Shown: positions 15,557-24,047, numbered from the stretch's first letter. The stretch: DNA of 47,077 bases from Verrucomicrobiota bacterium (GCA_018823105.1 JAHJJH010000224.1:1-47077); one strand, 5' to 3'. The notes: generated from the letters alone by a model not told the origin. Made by a program: numbers and translations.

Positions 15557-16387
15557 TCAAGTGAGGAAGAAGGTGGCGTACACGTACAGCATCGGGACGG
15601 CGAACAGGAGGCTGTCGAGCATGTCCAGCAGACCGCCCATGCCGAGGATGATCCGCCCGGAATCCTTGACGCCGGCGGCCCGTTTGAAGAGCGATTCGGT
15701 CAGGTCGCCCGCGATGCCCGCCAGGGACAGGAGGATGCCAAGCGCGATCGCGTCGCCCCAGCAGAACCGCACCTGCTGCCAGTAGGGCCGGGCGAGGACG
15801 AACGCGGCCAGGCTGCCCAGGACGGAGGCGCCGATGCCCCCGAGGCAGCCCTCCCACGACTTGGCCGGCGAGATGCGCGGGATGAGCTTATGTCGCCCGA
15901 TGGCGCAGCCGATGAAGAAGGCGCCGACGTCCGACAGTTTAACCACGACGATCGCGTACAGGGCCAGGAGCCGTCCGTCGTGATCGCCCCAGTCAACCAG
16001 CAGCCGGGTGAAAAAGTTGAACAGGAAAGCGACATAGAGCACGCCGAACAGCGTCCCCGCGATGGTTTCCAGCGGGCGCGGGTTATTCTTCTGCGGGAAC
16101 TGCCGCAGCAGCACGGCCACCAGGATGCCGAACAGCACGATGATTTCGATCCGGCCCGGCGCGGCCTTCAGCACGCCCGTGCCCAGGATCAGGGCCAGGC
16201 CGCCCGCGATGCCGACGTAGGGAAAGTGGGGAATGTGCGCGCCATCGAGCAGTCCGTAGAACTCCCAGAGGGCGATCGCCGTCAGCGCCAGCAGCACCAC
16301 CAGCCACCCGTTGAACGGCAGCCACCACGCCGCCGCGAACAGCGCCGCGCTGATCAGCAAGCCGCTCTGGATTCGCTGTCGAAACAT
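15557..16387 (-). CDS. cdsA: Phosphatidate cytidylyltransferase CdsA
   Basis: This enzyme makes CDP-diacylglycerol from phosphatidate and CTP, the branch point of phospholipid synthesis. It is an integral membrane protein of 276 residues with about eight helices. The core signature 'KLSDVGAFFIGCAIGRHKLI' followed by 'PRISPAKSWEG' is present. The C-terminal family signature, usually S..KR..G.KD.G...PGHGG.LDR.DS, reads 'LFKRAAGVKDSGRIILGMGG' then 'LLDMLDS'. Both the His and the Arg are replaced by Met, while the catalytic Asp pair is kept. The gene lies ten bases downstream of uppS in the purA-uppS-cdsA-rseP operon. Confidence 0.95.
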   Translation of the reverse strand: MFRQRIQSGLLISAALFAAAWWLPFNGWLVVLLALTAIALWEFYGLLDGAHIPHFPYVGIAGGLALILGTGVLKAAPGRIEIIVLFGILVAVLLRQFPQKNNPRPLETIAGTLFGVLYVAFLFNFFTRLLVDWGDHDGRLLALYAIVVVKLSDVGAFFIGCAIGRHKLIPRISPAKSWEGCLGGIGASVLGSLAAFVLARPYWQQVRFCWGDAIALGILLSLAGIAGDLTESLFKRAAGVKDSGRIILGMGGLLDMLDSLLFAVPMLYVYATFFLT

Positions 16388-16397
16388 GACCGTCCGC

Positions 16398-17135
16398 CTA
16401 TCCGATGTCCCCGAACCGCCGATGCCGCCGCGCGTACTCGGCCAGTGCCTCCCGGAACTGCTCTTCCCGGAAGTCCGGCCAGAGCACGTCGGTAAAGTAT
16501 AGCTCGGCGTACGAAAGCTGCCAGAGCAGGAAATTGCTGATCCGTAATTCGCCGCTGGTCCGGATCATCAGGTCGGGATCCGGCACGTCCGGCGCGTAGA
16601 GGTTGGCCGCGATGGTTTTTTCGTCAATCGCGTCCGGCGTCACTTCGCCGTCCCGCACCCGGCGGGCGATGCGACGGACGGCGTCGCTCAACTCGGTGCG
16701 GCTGCCGTAGCTTAACGCCAGGATCAACTGGCCGGCGTCGTAGTGCTCCGTGGCTTTCATCACCCGCTTCAGCTCCTGCTGGATCTCCGCGGGCAGGTCG
16801 GCCAGCCGCCCGATCACGCGCAGCCGGACCTTGTTCTCATGCAGATCGCGCTCGTCGCGCCGGAGGAACCGCTTGAGCAGCGACATCAGGCCGCGGATCT
16901 CCGCGCGCGGCCGGACCCAATTCTCCACGCTGAAGGCGTAGAGGGTCAGGTACTTGACGCCGGCATCACGGCAGGCCCGGATGATGGCCCGCACGGACTC
17001 GGCCCCGGCCTGGTGGCCACGCAGGCGCGGCAAGCCGCGCCGTTTGGCCCAGCGGCCGTTGCCATCCATGATGATGGCCACATGGACGGGAACCTTGGGC
17101 CCGCTCTCACCCGGGCCGACTTTCGGCCTGGTCAT
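16398..17135 (-). CDS. uppS: Undecaprenyl diphosphate synthase UppS
   Basis: This is a cis-prenyltransferase that builds the C55 lipid carrier for peptidoglycan and O-antigen from farnesyl and isopentenyl diphosphates. The signature 'HVAIIMDGNGRWAKRRGLPR' is near the start (catalytic Asp). It is followed by 'GHQAGAESVRAIIRACRDAG', 'LTLYAFSVENWVRP', and the C-terminal 'DPDLMIRTSGELRISNFLLW' with 'AELYFTDVLWPDF'. The 245-residue length is typical. The start was placed at ATG 17135 because it overlaps the purA stop (ATGA) and the family homology begins soon after; the open frame upstream is inside purA. Confidence 0.96.
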   Translation of the reverse strand: MTRPKVGPGESGPKVPVHVAIIMDGNGRWAKRRGLPRLRGHQAGAESVRAIIRACRDAGVKYLTLYAFSVENWVRPRAEIRGLMSLLKRFLRRDERDLHENKVRLRVIGRLADLPAEIQQELKRVMKATEHYDAGQLILALSYGSRTELSDAVRRIARRVRDGEVTPDAIDEKTIAANLYAPDVPDPDLMIRTSGELRISNFLLWQLSYAELYFTDVLWPDFREEQFREALAEYARRHRRFGDIG

Positions 17136-18424
17136 GGTTTCTCTCCCGCCGGCTTCAACCAGATCGTGCTCTCCCGGCGCGGCCCCACGGACAGCAGGCC
17201 GACGGGAACGCCGGTGAGTTCTTCCAGCCGGGCCACGTAGGCCCGGGCGCGTTTCGGCAGGTCCTGGAACCGCGTCGCGTCGCGCGTGGGGCATTGCCAG
17301 CCGCCAAAGTCCTCGTATACCGGCCGGCACCGCTCGAGAAAGCGCGCGTCGGCCGGGACGTGCTCCAGGCGCCGGCCGTCGCACTCGTAGGCCGTGCAAA
17401 GGCGGATGGTTTCCACCGTATCCAGCACGTCGAGCTTGGTGACGGCCCACCAGTTCACACCGTTGATCATGACGGCGTGCCGGGCGATCACCGCGTCGAA
17501 CCAGCCGCAGCGGCGCGGCCGGCCCGTCGTTGCGCCGAATTCCTGCCCGCTATCGCGCAGCCACGCGCCGGCTTCGTCCTTCAGTTCGGTCGGGAACGGC
17601 CCCTCGCCCACCCGCGTCGTGTACGCCTTGATGACCCCGACCACCCGGTCAATCCGGTTCGGCGGGATGCCGCTCCCGGTGCACGCCCCGCCCGCGGTGG
17701 CGTTGGAGGAGGTCACGAAGGGGTAAGTCCCGTAATCGATATCCAGCATCGTCCCCTGTGCGCCCTCGAAGAGAACCGACTCCCCGCGCGCGACCGCGTC
17801 GTTGAGCAGGGGGAGCGTATCCGCCACGAACGGCGCGAGCCGCGCGGCGGCGGCCCGGTAGTCCGCCTCGATGGCGGCGGCGTCCATCGCCGGCGCCCCG
17901 AGGGCGGCCAGGATTCGGTTCTGCTCCTCCAGGCGCGGGCGCAACAGGGAGGGCAGGTTGGGCGCGACCAGGTCCGCCATCCGCAACCCGACCCGCGAGG
18001 CCTTGTCGCCGTAAGCGGGGCCGATGCCCCGCTTGGTGGTCCCGATCAGCGGCCCGCCCGTCCGGGCCAGCTCGCGCTGTTCGTCGAGCAGCCGGTGAAA
18101 GGGCAGCACCACGTGCGCCCGGTCGCTGACGAAGAGCCGGCCGGCCGGGTCCACGCCCCGCTCGCGGAGCCCGTCGAGTTCGAGCAGCAGGGCCAGGGGG
18201 TCCACGACCACCCCGTGCCCTATGATGCAGCGACAGGCGGGGTGCAGGATGCCGGAGGGGATCAGGTGGAGAATAAATCGTTCGCGGCCGATCTCCACGG
18301 TATGGCCCGCGTTGTTGCCGCCCTGGTAGCGGACGACCCAGTCCGCTTGGGCGGACAGGACGTCAATGATCTTGCCCTTACCCTCGTCTCCCCACTGCGC
18401 CCCGATTAACACCGTAGTGGCCAT
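17132..18424 (-). CDS. purA: Adenylosuccinate synthetase PurA
   Basis: This enzyme condenses IMP with aspartate using GTP, the first step from IMP to AMP. The N-terminal 'VLIGAQWGDEGKGKIIDVLS' P-loop is present, followed by 'VVRYQGGNNAGHTVEIG' and 'LLFEGAQGTMLDIDYGTYPF'. 'VGVIKAYTTRVGEGPFPTEL', 'ATTGRPRRCGWFDAV' and the C-terminal 'VGPRREST' follow. The 430-residue length is normal. It heads an operon with uppS, cdsA and rseP, a mix of nucleotide and envelope functions. Other purine genes (purD, purE) lie apart at 35-36.8 kb. A weak promoter-like pair lies just upstream. Confidence 0.97.
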   Translation of the reverse strand: MATTVLIGAQWGDEGKGKIIDVLSAQADWVVRYQGGNNAGHTVEIGRERFILHLIPSGILHPACRCIIGHGVVVDPLALLLELDGLRERGVDPAGRLFVSDRAHVVLPFHRLLDEQRELARTGGPLIGTTKRGIGPAYGDKASRVGLRMADLVAPNLPSLLRPRLEEQNRILAALGAPAMDAAAIEADYRAAAARLAPFVADTLPLLNDAVARGESVLFEGAQGTMLDIDYGTYPFVTSSNATAGGACTGSGIPPNRIDRVVGVIKAYTTRVGEGPFPTELKDEAGAWLRDSGQEFGATTGRPRRCGWFDAVIARHAVMINGVNWWAVTKLDVLDTVETIRLCTAYECDGRRLEHVPADARFLERCRPVYEDFGGWQCPTRDATRFQDLPKRARAYVARLEELTGVPVGLLSVGPRRESTIWLKPAGEKP

Positions 18425-18466
18425 TGGTTTTTCCCGCTATCGCGAAGTCCTGCGCCTGGGTGCTGT

Positions 18467-18495
18467 AACCTATCGGATGCCCCCGGCCGAATCAA
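18467..18495 (-). promoter_or_regulatory. Possible promoter for the purA-uppS-cdsA-rseP operon
   Basis: On the minus strand TTGATT (18490-18495), 17 bases, then TAGGTT (18467-18472), ending about 40 bases before the purA ATG. The -10 box is weak. The 200-base divergent region (18425-18625) must hold promoters for both purA and the RsbU-like gene. Confidence 0.35.
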
Positions 18496-18625
18496 CGGAA
18501 AAGGCGGCCGCCGGCAAACCGTGCATTTTTCTTATATACAGCGATGCACGGGCTGCACTATGTTTATCGATGAGGGCGAAGTGGGCCTGCCCTTGGAGGG
18601 CAGTCGCGCAAAAGACAGGTAGGCG

Positions 18626-20191
18626 ATGACGGGGGGAAAATTAACGGTCTTTGGCATAACCCGGCGTCAAGGGATGGGCCTGTTCCTGGCGAGCCTGATC
18701 ATCCTGCTCCTGTTCTCCTTCCTCTACTTCAACGCCCGGCGTTCAGTTCTCAATGAAATCCGGAATCAGGCCAAGGGGATTGCCATCGCCGTCGCCACGG
18801 GCTTGGGCGCCTCGGACCTGGAAGCCGTGCGCGGCCCCGAAGACATCGACTCGGAGCCCTATCAGCGTATTCAGACGTACCTCGGGCACGCGGAGGAGGC
18901 CATCTCCGATGTCCGGTACGTCTATACCATGCGCCGTTCGTCGGCGACCGACGCGACCGAGAGCGATTATGAATACCTGGTGGACGGCCCCGAGCGTGAC
19001 ATCAACGGCGACGGGATCATCGACCGCGAGGAACAAAGCGAGACGCTGGGCAATCCCTACTCCGCCGCCGAGTTGCCCGAGCTGATCCAGGCCTGGCACC
19101 GGCCGGCCGCGGACCTGGACGTCTCGCCCGACCCGCCGTACCCCGACCTGATGTCCGGTTATGCCCCCGTGCGCAACGCTCGTGGCCAGACGGTGGCCAT
19201 CGTGGGGGTGGACATCACGGCCGCGACGGTGCGCGCAAAGCTGCTGACCCTGCGGATCGTCATTGCCGCGGTGTGGATCGTGCTGACGCTGCTGATGATC
19301 ATGGTGGTCCATCTTTACTACCGCGCGCAGGAAGCCCTGGAGACCAACCGCGCCCTGTCCGCCGAACTGGCAAGCCGCAACGAAATGCTGCGGGCGGCCA
19401 ACGTGGAACTCGCCCATAACAACGAGCAGTTCGTGCGGGAAATGAAGTTGGCCCAGTCTGTTCAGCTCGGCTTCCTCCCCAAGAGCTTCCCGAGGCAGGA
19501 CAAGATCGTCTTCGACCGCTATTACCTCACCTGCGAAATGCTCGGCGGCGATCTGTTCGACGTCTTTACGCTGGATAACGACCACGTCGGCATGTACATG
19601 GCGGACGTCGCCGGTCATGGCGTCAGTGCGGCCCTGATCTCCGGCCTCCTGAAAATGGCCGTCAACTCGGTGCGGGACAACCCGGCCGGCGACGCCGGCC
19701 CCCTCTCCGCCCGCCTGACCCAGCCCGATAAGACACTGTCCACGATCAACGACATGCTGGTCAAGGAACTCCCGGAATACGAGTTCATCACCATGATTTA
19801 TGCCGTGCTCGACATCCCCACGTGCACCTTCCACATCTCCAGCGCGGGACATCTCTCGCCGCTGAAATACGATGCCGTGGCCCGCCGGGTCGTCTCGTGG
19901 GAGATCCCGACGGAAACCGCGCTGGGGCTTGTGGAGAAGTGCACGTACACGACCGTCGAGCGCGCGGTCGCCCCGGGGGATAAAATCCTTTTCTTCACCG
20001 ACGGGCTGGTCGAGGCCATGAACGAACGCGGCGAGGAATTCGGAGAAGAGGTCCTCTTCAAGCTGTTCGAACAGCAGGCCTCCCAGCCGCCCGCCCAGAT
20101 CATCAGCGTGCTCAAGCAATCGGTGGAACAGCATCGCGGCGCCGAAAAGGTCAGCGACGACTACTCCATCCTCGTCGCGGAGATCCGGTAA
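18626..20191 (+). CDS. RsbU/SpoIIE-type PP2C phosphatase with extracytoplasmic sensor domain
   Basis: The product has 521 residues. Membrane helices at about 18-34 and 209-231 bracket an extracytoplasmic Cache-like sensor domain. That domain contains a textbook EF-hand loop, 'DINGDGIIDREE' (125-136), and the motif 'MSGYAPVRNARGQTVAIVGV' (176-195) typical of such sensors. A coiled coil (about 233-275) links to the PP2C/SpoIIE phosphatase domain: 'MKLAQSVQLGFLP', 'EMLGGDLFDVF' (metal Asp), 'ADVAGHGVSAAL', 'FFTDGLVEAMNERGEEFG'. Such proteins dephosphorylate STAS anti-sigma-factor antagonists. A matching STAS/RsbW pair starts 1.5 kb downstream on the same strand, past an opposed DUF362 gene. The start is ATG 18626 with AGGTAGG upstream. 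Confidence 0.9.
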   Translation: MTGGKLTVFGITRRQGMGLFLASLIILLLFSFLYFNARRSVLNEIRNQAKGIAIAVATGLGASDLEAVRGPEDIDSEPYQRIQTYLGHAEEAISDVRYVYTMRRSSATDATESDYEYLVDGPERDINGDGIIDREEQSETLGNPYSAAELPELIQAWHRPAADLDVSPDPPYPDLMSGYAPVRNARGQTVAIVGVDITAATVRAKLLTLRIVIAAVWIVLTLLMIMVVHLYYRAQEALETNRALSAELASRNEMLRAANVELAHNNEQFVREMKLAQSVQLGFLPKSFPRQDKIVFDRYYLTCEMLGGDLFDVFTLDNDHVGMYMADVAGHGVSAALISGLLKMAVNSVRDNPAGDAGPLSARLTQPDKTLSTINDMLVKELPEYEFITMIYAVLDIPTCTFHISSAGHLSPLKYDAVARRVVSWEIPTETALGLVEKCTYTTVERAVAPGDKILFFTDGLVEAMNERGEEFGEEVLFKLFEQQASQPPAQIISVLKQSVEQHRGAEKVSDDYSILVAEIR

Positions 20192-20229
20192 AGCCCGGCG
20201 CCCTCATGTCCGCCCGCGGAGCGGCCGGA

Positions 20230-20254
20230 CCACCCATGGATCGTTCCGGGGTGG
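20230..20254. terminator. Weak hairpin between convergent phosphatase and DUF362 genes
   Basis: CCACCC (20230-20235) can pair with GGGTGG (20249-20254) across a 13-base loop in the 90-base convergent gap. No U-run is present. The assignment rests on position. Confidence 0.3.
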
Positions 20255-20281
20255 CCGTCGCTTTCCGCCGCGACGCTGCCC

Positions 20282-21583
20282 TCATTTTGAAACGACTTGG
20301 CGCGCCGCTTTCCGCCGCTTTCGCGCGGCATATTCGGGCGCTTCGCGGAGGCACAGGCCCAGCACGCGCAGCGATTCCTTGAAGTAGCGCAGGCTTTCCT
20401 TTTTCAGTTCCGCCGGCAACTCGCCCACGTCCGCCCAGCCGGCCGTCTGGAGATCGTCGGGGGGCAGGGCCAGCTTCTCCCAGTTCCGGAACAGCCGCCC
20501 CCACTCGCTGTGCAGGATCTTGTGCACCAGCTTCTGGTGCGTCGGGTACCAGAACGAATCGTGGTACAACACGCTGGCGATGTAGGCCCACGGGGCCAGG
20601 ATGGTTTTCAGCGACCATTCGACGGGCTTCTTCAGCGGCCCCCAGTAGATCAGGTGCTGCATCCGGCTCGCGAAGGTCATCTTCCGGAACGGACCGTCGA
20701 AGCGCCAATTCTCCGCGGCGGCCTCCGCGTCGCCGACGATCTCGATCTCGCGCGGGTCGCCGCAGCCCAACCCGCGCTCATGGGCCAGGCGCACATACTT
20801 CAGGTCCGCGAGCGGATCGAAGCCCATGATTTTCGCGGCGACCGCGTCAATGGCCACCTGGTCGGCCGAGGCCAGCAGGACGTTCTTGACGTGCGGCACC
20901 ATGCAGCGCGGCCCCGGCCCATCTCCGGCCAACGTGCCGTCCATGACGGCGAACATGCCGCTGTGGATTTTTTTCTGGATCATCAGCAGGTCCACCAGGG
21001 TCTCGTGGATCACCGGGTGGGTCCAATGCCGGCGCTCGTTCAGCAGTCCCCCGAAGGCGTTTTTCATGGCCCCGGTGGTCGTCGTGAAGACGTGGGTCTT
21101 CACCGTTGGCAGGTGGATGATGTTCTCGCCCAGGAAGCGCTTCGGGATCATGAACCCGTCGGGATACACCTGGTTCAGGCAGAGGAACGTATCGGCCAGG
21201 TCGCCCACGGCGTCGCGGATGTGCATCCACTCCTCGCCCTCGTACAGGTGGACGTTCTTGAGCCCGTGCGCCTCGATCACGGGGAGCTGTTTGTTTTCCC
21301 GCTCGCCGAGATGGGCGTCGATGACCACCGTTCGGTTATGGCATCCGTGGATCCGGGCGGGGTCATAGCCGTCCCGTTTGAGGGCGCGAATGACCCCGTC
21401 GAGCTGCCAGGGGGTGGTGGAACTCGCCGGGTAGAAAAAGTGCCAGCTGATGTTGATTTTAAGCGCCGTGTCGCGGTCGCGCGGCAGGACGGACTGGTAC
21501 CCGGCCAGGTTCATCAGGCGATGGATATCGCCCAGGATCGTGGCCGGCCCCGTCCTCAATACCGCGACTTTGGCCTTGCTCAT
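20282..21583 (-). CDS. DUF362 domain protein
   Basis: The product is a 433-residue cytoplasmic protein with the DUF362 pattern: 'INISWHFFYPASSTTPWQLD' near the start, then 'IIHLPTVKTHVFTTTTGAMK' with 'NAFGGLLNERRHWTHPVIHE'. 'MFAVMDGTLAGDGPGPRCMV' and 'NVLLASADQVAIDAVAAKIM' follow. DUF362 proteins are widespread; some carry ferredoxin clusters, but no CxxCxxC set is visible here. A basic, Arg/Lys-rich C-terminus (about 400-433) follows a helical extension. The reaction is unknown; the family name is established, the function is not. It is transcribed against the partner-switching genes that flank it and has no co-directional neighbour. Confidence 0.85.
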   Translation of the reverse strand: MSKAKVAVLRTGPATILGDIHRLMNLAGYQSVLPRDRDTALKINISWHFFYPASSTTPWQLDGVIRALKRDGYDPARIHGCHNRTVVIDAHLGERENKQLPVIEAHGLKNVHLYEGEEWMHIRDAVGDLADTFLCLNQVYPDGFMIPKRFLGENIIHLPTVKTHVFTTTTGAMKNAFGGLLNERRHWTHPVIHETLVDLLMIQKKIHSGMFAVMDGTLAGDGPGPRCMVPHVKNVLLASADQVAIDAVAAKIMGFDPLADLKYVRLAHERGLGCGDPREIEIVGDAEAAAENWRFDGPFRKMTFASRMQHLIYWGPLKKPVEWSLKTILAPWAYIASVLYHDSFWYPTHQKLVHKILHSEWGRLFRNWEKLALPPDDLQTAGWADVGELPAELKKESLRYFKESLRVLGLCLREAPEYAARKRRKAARQVVSK

Positions 21584-21661
21584 GCTTTAGCCTGCCTTTT
21601 CAGAAAGATATACTGCCGAAGCAGCCGTCGCAAGGACCGCCTGACATTGTGCCGCCAGACA

Positions 21662-21690
21662 TTGACATGCCGCGGTATATATTTAACAAT
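21662..21690 (+). promoter_or_regulatory. Possible promoter for the STAS-RsbW pair
   Basis: A consensus TTGACA (21662-21667) lies about 65 bases before the STAS start. The best -10 region at normal spacing is TTTAACAAT (21682-21690), which is weak. The flanking stretch is unusually AT-rich for this genome, which fits a promoter. Confidence 0.4.
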
Positions 21691-21732
21691 CAGACTGGTG
21701 TAGTAATAAGAGAAAGGCTGGAATAGTACATC

Positions 21733-22098
21733 ATGCCGGCGCCACCGCTTAATATCCTCACGACGCAAAGGGGGGAGGTCGTGGTGGTCAAGCTGGACGG
21801 CATCGTGGATGCTTCGACCATTGATGCCCTCCGGCGGATATTGGAGCCGCTTTGCCTCCAGCCGGGCGCGCGCATCGTGGTGGACGGGTCCCTGCTCTCG
21901 TACATCAACAGCCTTGGATTCGGCATCTTCTTCAAGCTGTCGCAGGTCTGCCGCGAACAGCAGGGCCGCCTGATCCTCGCCGGCCTGCAGGAAAAACTTC
22001 TCATCGTTTTCAAGATCCTCGGGCTGGAAAAATTACTGGCGTTCGCCCCGACCTGCGAGGAGGCCGTGGCGACCCTTTCCGGGAGCGGAGGATCGTGA
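21733..22098 (+). CDS. STAS-domain anti-sigma factor antagonist (SpoIIAA/RsbV-like)
   Basis: The product is 121 residues, a single STAS domain: 'VVVVKLDGIVDASTIDALRR' forms the first strands, and 'ARIVVDGSLLSYINSLGFGI' holds the phosphorylation loop. The usual D-S-S-G is here N59-S60-L-G, so Ser60 is the likely target. The domain ends with 'RLILAGLQEKLLIVFKILGL'. When unphosphorylated, such proteins sequester the RsbW-type kinase and free its partner (a sigma factor or another target). The gene overlaps the next by four bases (GTGA). The probable phosphatase is the RsbU-like protein at 18.6 kb. No sigma factor gene lies in the window. Confidence 0.9.
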   Translation: MPAPPLNILTTQRGEVVVVKLDGIVDASTIDALRRILEPLCLQPGARIVVDGSLLSYINSLGFGIFFKLSQVCREQQGRLILAGLQEKLLIVFKILGLEKLLAFAPTCEEAVATLSGSGGS

Positions 22099-22544
22099 GC
22101 TCCGTCGTGGCAGATACCCGATCCAACGTGCAGATTCGCGTCCCCGGCGAACTGCGGTTCCTGGCCCTCATCCGCTCGGTGATTACCATGCTGGCCCGGA
22201 CGGCGGGCTTCCCGGACACGGACGTGGACAAAATCGAACTGGCCGTGGACGAGGCCTGTACCAACGTCATGGAACATGCCTACCGCACGGCCTGCCCCAA
22301 GCCGGCCGTCGAGCTGGAAGTCCGTTGGGAGCCCGGTCGGTTCGTCGTGGACATCGTGGACCAGGGCACTCCGTTCGATTTCTCCAATTACGTCCCGCCG
22401 AAATTCCCGGACCACTGGCTGAGCGGACGCACCCGCGGCGCCGGGCTTTTCCTGATCCGCTCCTGCATGGACGAGACCGAGTATGAAAGCGAGCCCGGGC
22501 GGGCCAACCGGCTGCGCTTGGTCAAGCTGCTTCAGCCGGCCTGA
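22095..22544 (+). CDS. RsbW/SpoIIAB-like anti-sigma serine kinase (HATPase_c)
   Basis: The product has 149 residues with the GHKL ATPase fold. The N box is 'KIELAVDEACTNVMEHAYRT', followed by 'VVDIVDQGTPFDFSNY' (G1-like) and 'RTRGAGLFLIRSCMDETEYE' (G2 box). It would phosphorylate the upstream STAS protein and bind the controlled partner. The start was set at GTG 22095, which overlaps the STAS stop as GTGA and has GGAG seven bases before it. A longer open frame back to 21852 lies inside the STAS gene and is not credible. It is convergent with thrC, 12 bases apart. Confidence 0.9.
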   Translation: MSSVVADTRSNVQIRVPGELRFLALIRSVITMLARTAGFPDTDVDKIELAVDEACTNVMEHAYRTACPKPAVELEVRWEPGRFVVDIVDQGTPFDFSNYVPPKFPDHWLSGRTRGAGLFLIRSCMDETEYESEPGRANRLRLVKLLQPA

Positions 22545-22557
22545 ACGCGCGCCGGCT
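22534..22557. terminator. Hairpin spanning the stop codons of rsbW-like and thrC genes
   Basis: AGCCGGC (22534-22540) and GCCGGCT (22551-22557) form a perfect seven-pair stem over a ten-base loop, exactly at the convergent gene ends. It lacks a U-run; a bidirectional terminator role is inferred from position. Confidence 0.4.
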
Positions 22558-23936
22558 CACCGCGCGCGCTCCTCGATAAACGACTTGACCGCCTCGACGT
22601 CCGCCGGCAGCGTGGCGCATCGCGTAGGGGCGTGCGCCAGGTTGTCGAGGATCTCGTGGTGCGCTTCCCGCCCGGTGGCCTCGCGGATGGCCTGACTGAA
22701 CTTGGCCGGATGCGCCGTAGCCAGGCAGATCGTCGGCGCCTCGCGGTCCAGGTGCTGCTCCGCCACGTGCACACCCACCGCCGTATGGGGGTCGAGCAGG
22801 TAGCCGTATTCCCGGTCGTACCGACGGATCGTCGCCAGCGTGTCGGCGCTGGTGCCCACCCCCGGGATGAAGAGTTCGTCTACCCGCCCCCCGGCTCCGC
22901 AAGGAATGGAGAGCGACCCTGTCGCGGCGAAATCCTTCATCAGGGCCGTCAGCCGCTCGGGGTTCCCTCCCCCCTTGTAATAAAGGTATCGCTCAAAATT
23001 GCTCGCCACCTGGATGTCCATGGAGGGGCTCAACGTCGGCACCACACGCCCCAGGCTGTATACGCCCGACTCGAAAAATCGCGCCAGGATGTCGTTCTCG
23101 TTCGTCGCCAGGATGAGCCGGCGGATGGGCATCCCCATGCGCCACGCGTAGTAGCCCGCCAGGACGTCCCCGAAGTTCCCCGTCGGCACCGCGAACTGCA
23201 CCTCCCGCGCGCCCGTGGTCTGCATGACGTACAGGCCCGCACTGAAGTAATAGACGATCTGCACCAGCACCCGCGCCCAGTTGACGGAGTTCACCGCGCC
23301 CAGGGCGTGTCGCCGCTTGAACTCGAGATCGCTGAACAGCGTCTTCATGATCCGCTGGCAGTCGTCGAACGTGCCCTCGACGGCGATGTTGAAGACGTTG
23401 GAATCCAGTACGGCCGTCATCTGCCTCTCCTGCAGCGGCGCCACGCGGCCGCGCGGGTGCATGATGAAGATATTGATCCGCTCGCGGCCGCGCACGCCGT
23501 GGATCGCCGCGCTGCCCGTGTCGCCGCTGGTCGCGCCGAGGATGTTCAATCGCGCGTCCCGACGCTTGAGGATGTACTCGAAGAAGTTGCTCAAGAACTG
23601 CAGCGCGATGTCCTTGAACGCCAGCGTCGGGCCGTGAAACAGTTCCAGGATATGCACGGGCCCCACCGGCCAGGCGGGGGCGATCTCCGGATGCCGGAAC
23701 GCCATGTAGCTGCGCTCGATCAGGTGGCGCAGGTCGCCGTCCGGCAGGTCCACGAACAGCCGCAGGATCTCGAACGTGATGTCCTGGTAGGACAACCGCG
23801 ACCACGCGTCCAGGCGGTCTTCCACGCGCGGGATGTCCGTCGGGATCAACAAGCCCCCGTCCGGGGCCAGCCCGGTGAGCACCGCGTCCTGGAAACCCAT
23901 CGGCGGAGTCCGCCCCCGTGTGCTGATGTAGTTCAT
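22557..23936 (-). CDS. thrC: Threonine synthase ThrC
   Basis: This PLP enzyme converts O-phosphohomoserine to threonine. It starts with 'MNYISTRGRTPPMGFQDAVL', as in long-form bacterial threonine synthases. The PLP lysine is in 'FHGPTLAFKDIALQFL' (Lys108). 'LGATSGDTGSAAIHGVRGRE' binds the cofactor phosphate, and 'VPTGNFGDVLAGYYAWRMGM' is the later family block. The 459-residue length is normal for this class. The start ATG at 23936 has GAGG seven bases upstream. It is not clustered with other threonine genes. A perfect 26-bp palindrome lies upstream at 24008-24033. Confidence 0.96.
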   Translation of the reverse strand: MNYISTRGRTPPMGFQDAVLTGLAPDGGLLIPTDIPRVEDRLDAWSRLSYQDITFEILRLFVDLPDGDLRHLIERSYMAFRHPEIAPAWPVGPVHILELFHGPTLAFKDIALQFLSNFFEYILKRRDARLNILGATSGDTGSAAIHGVRGRERINIFIMHPRGRVAPLQERQMTAVLDSNVFNIAVEGTFDDCQRIMKTLFSDLEFKRRHALGAVNSVNWARVLVQIVYYFSAGLYVMQTTGAREVQFAVPTGNFGDVLAGYYAWRMGMPIRRLILATNENDILARFFESGVYSLGRVVPTLSPSMDIQVASNFERYLYYKGGGNPERLTALMKDFAATGSLSIPCGAGGRVDELFIPGVGTSADTLATIRRYDREYGYLLDPHTAVGVHVAEQHLDREAPTICLATAHPAKFSQAIREATGREAHHEILDNLAHAPTRCATLPADVEAVKSFIEERAR

Positions 23937-24007
23937 CCCATACCTCGGGGGAGAGGATAATCAGCCCCGCGTCGTTTCGACAAGCCCGTTCCGGCGCCCG
24001 CCCCCCC

Positions 24008-24033
24008 GCGCCACACTTTGCAAAGTGTGGCGC
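24008..24033. repeat. Perfect 26-bp palindrome flanked by C7 and G8 tracts
   Basis: GCGCCACACTTTG (24008-24020) is followed directly by its exact reverse complement CAAAGTGTGGCGC (24021-24033). Seven C precede it and, after ACA, eight G follow, so the stem can extend further with a bulge. It lies in the 111-base gap between the HEAT gene stop and thrC start, both on the minus strand. It may terminate the HEAT-gene transcript or be a dispersed repeat. Confidence 0.85.
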
Positions 24034-24047
24034 ACAGGGGGGGGCGA

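Noticed and set aside
16398..17450. A longer UppS starting near 17450
   Set aside because: The extra N-terminal 105 codons lie inside purA, have no family similarity, and the ATG at 17135 overlaps the purA stop.
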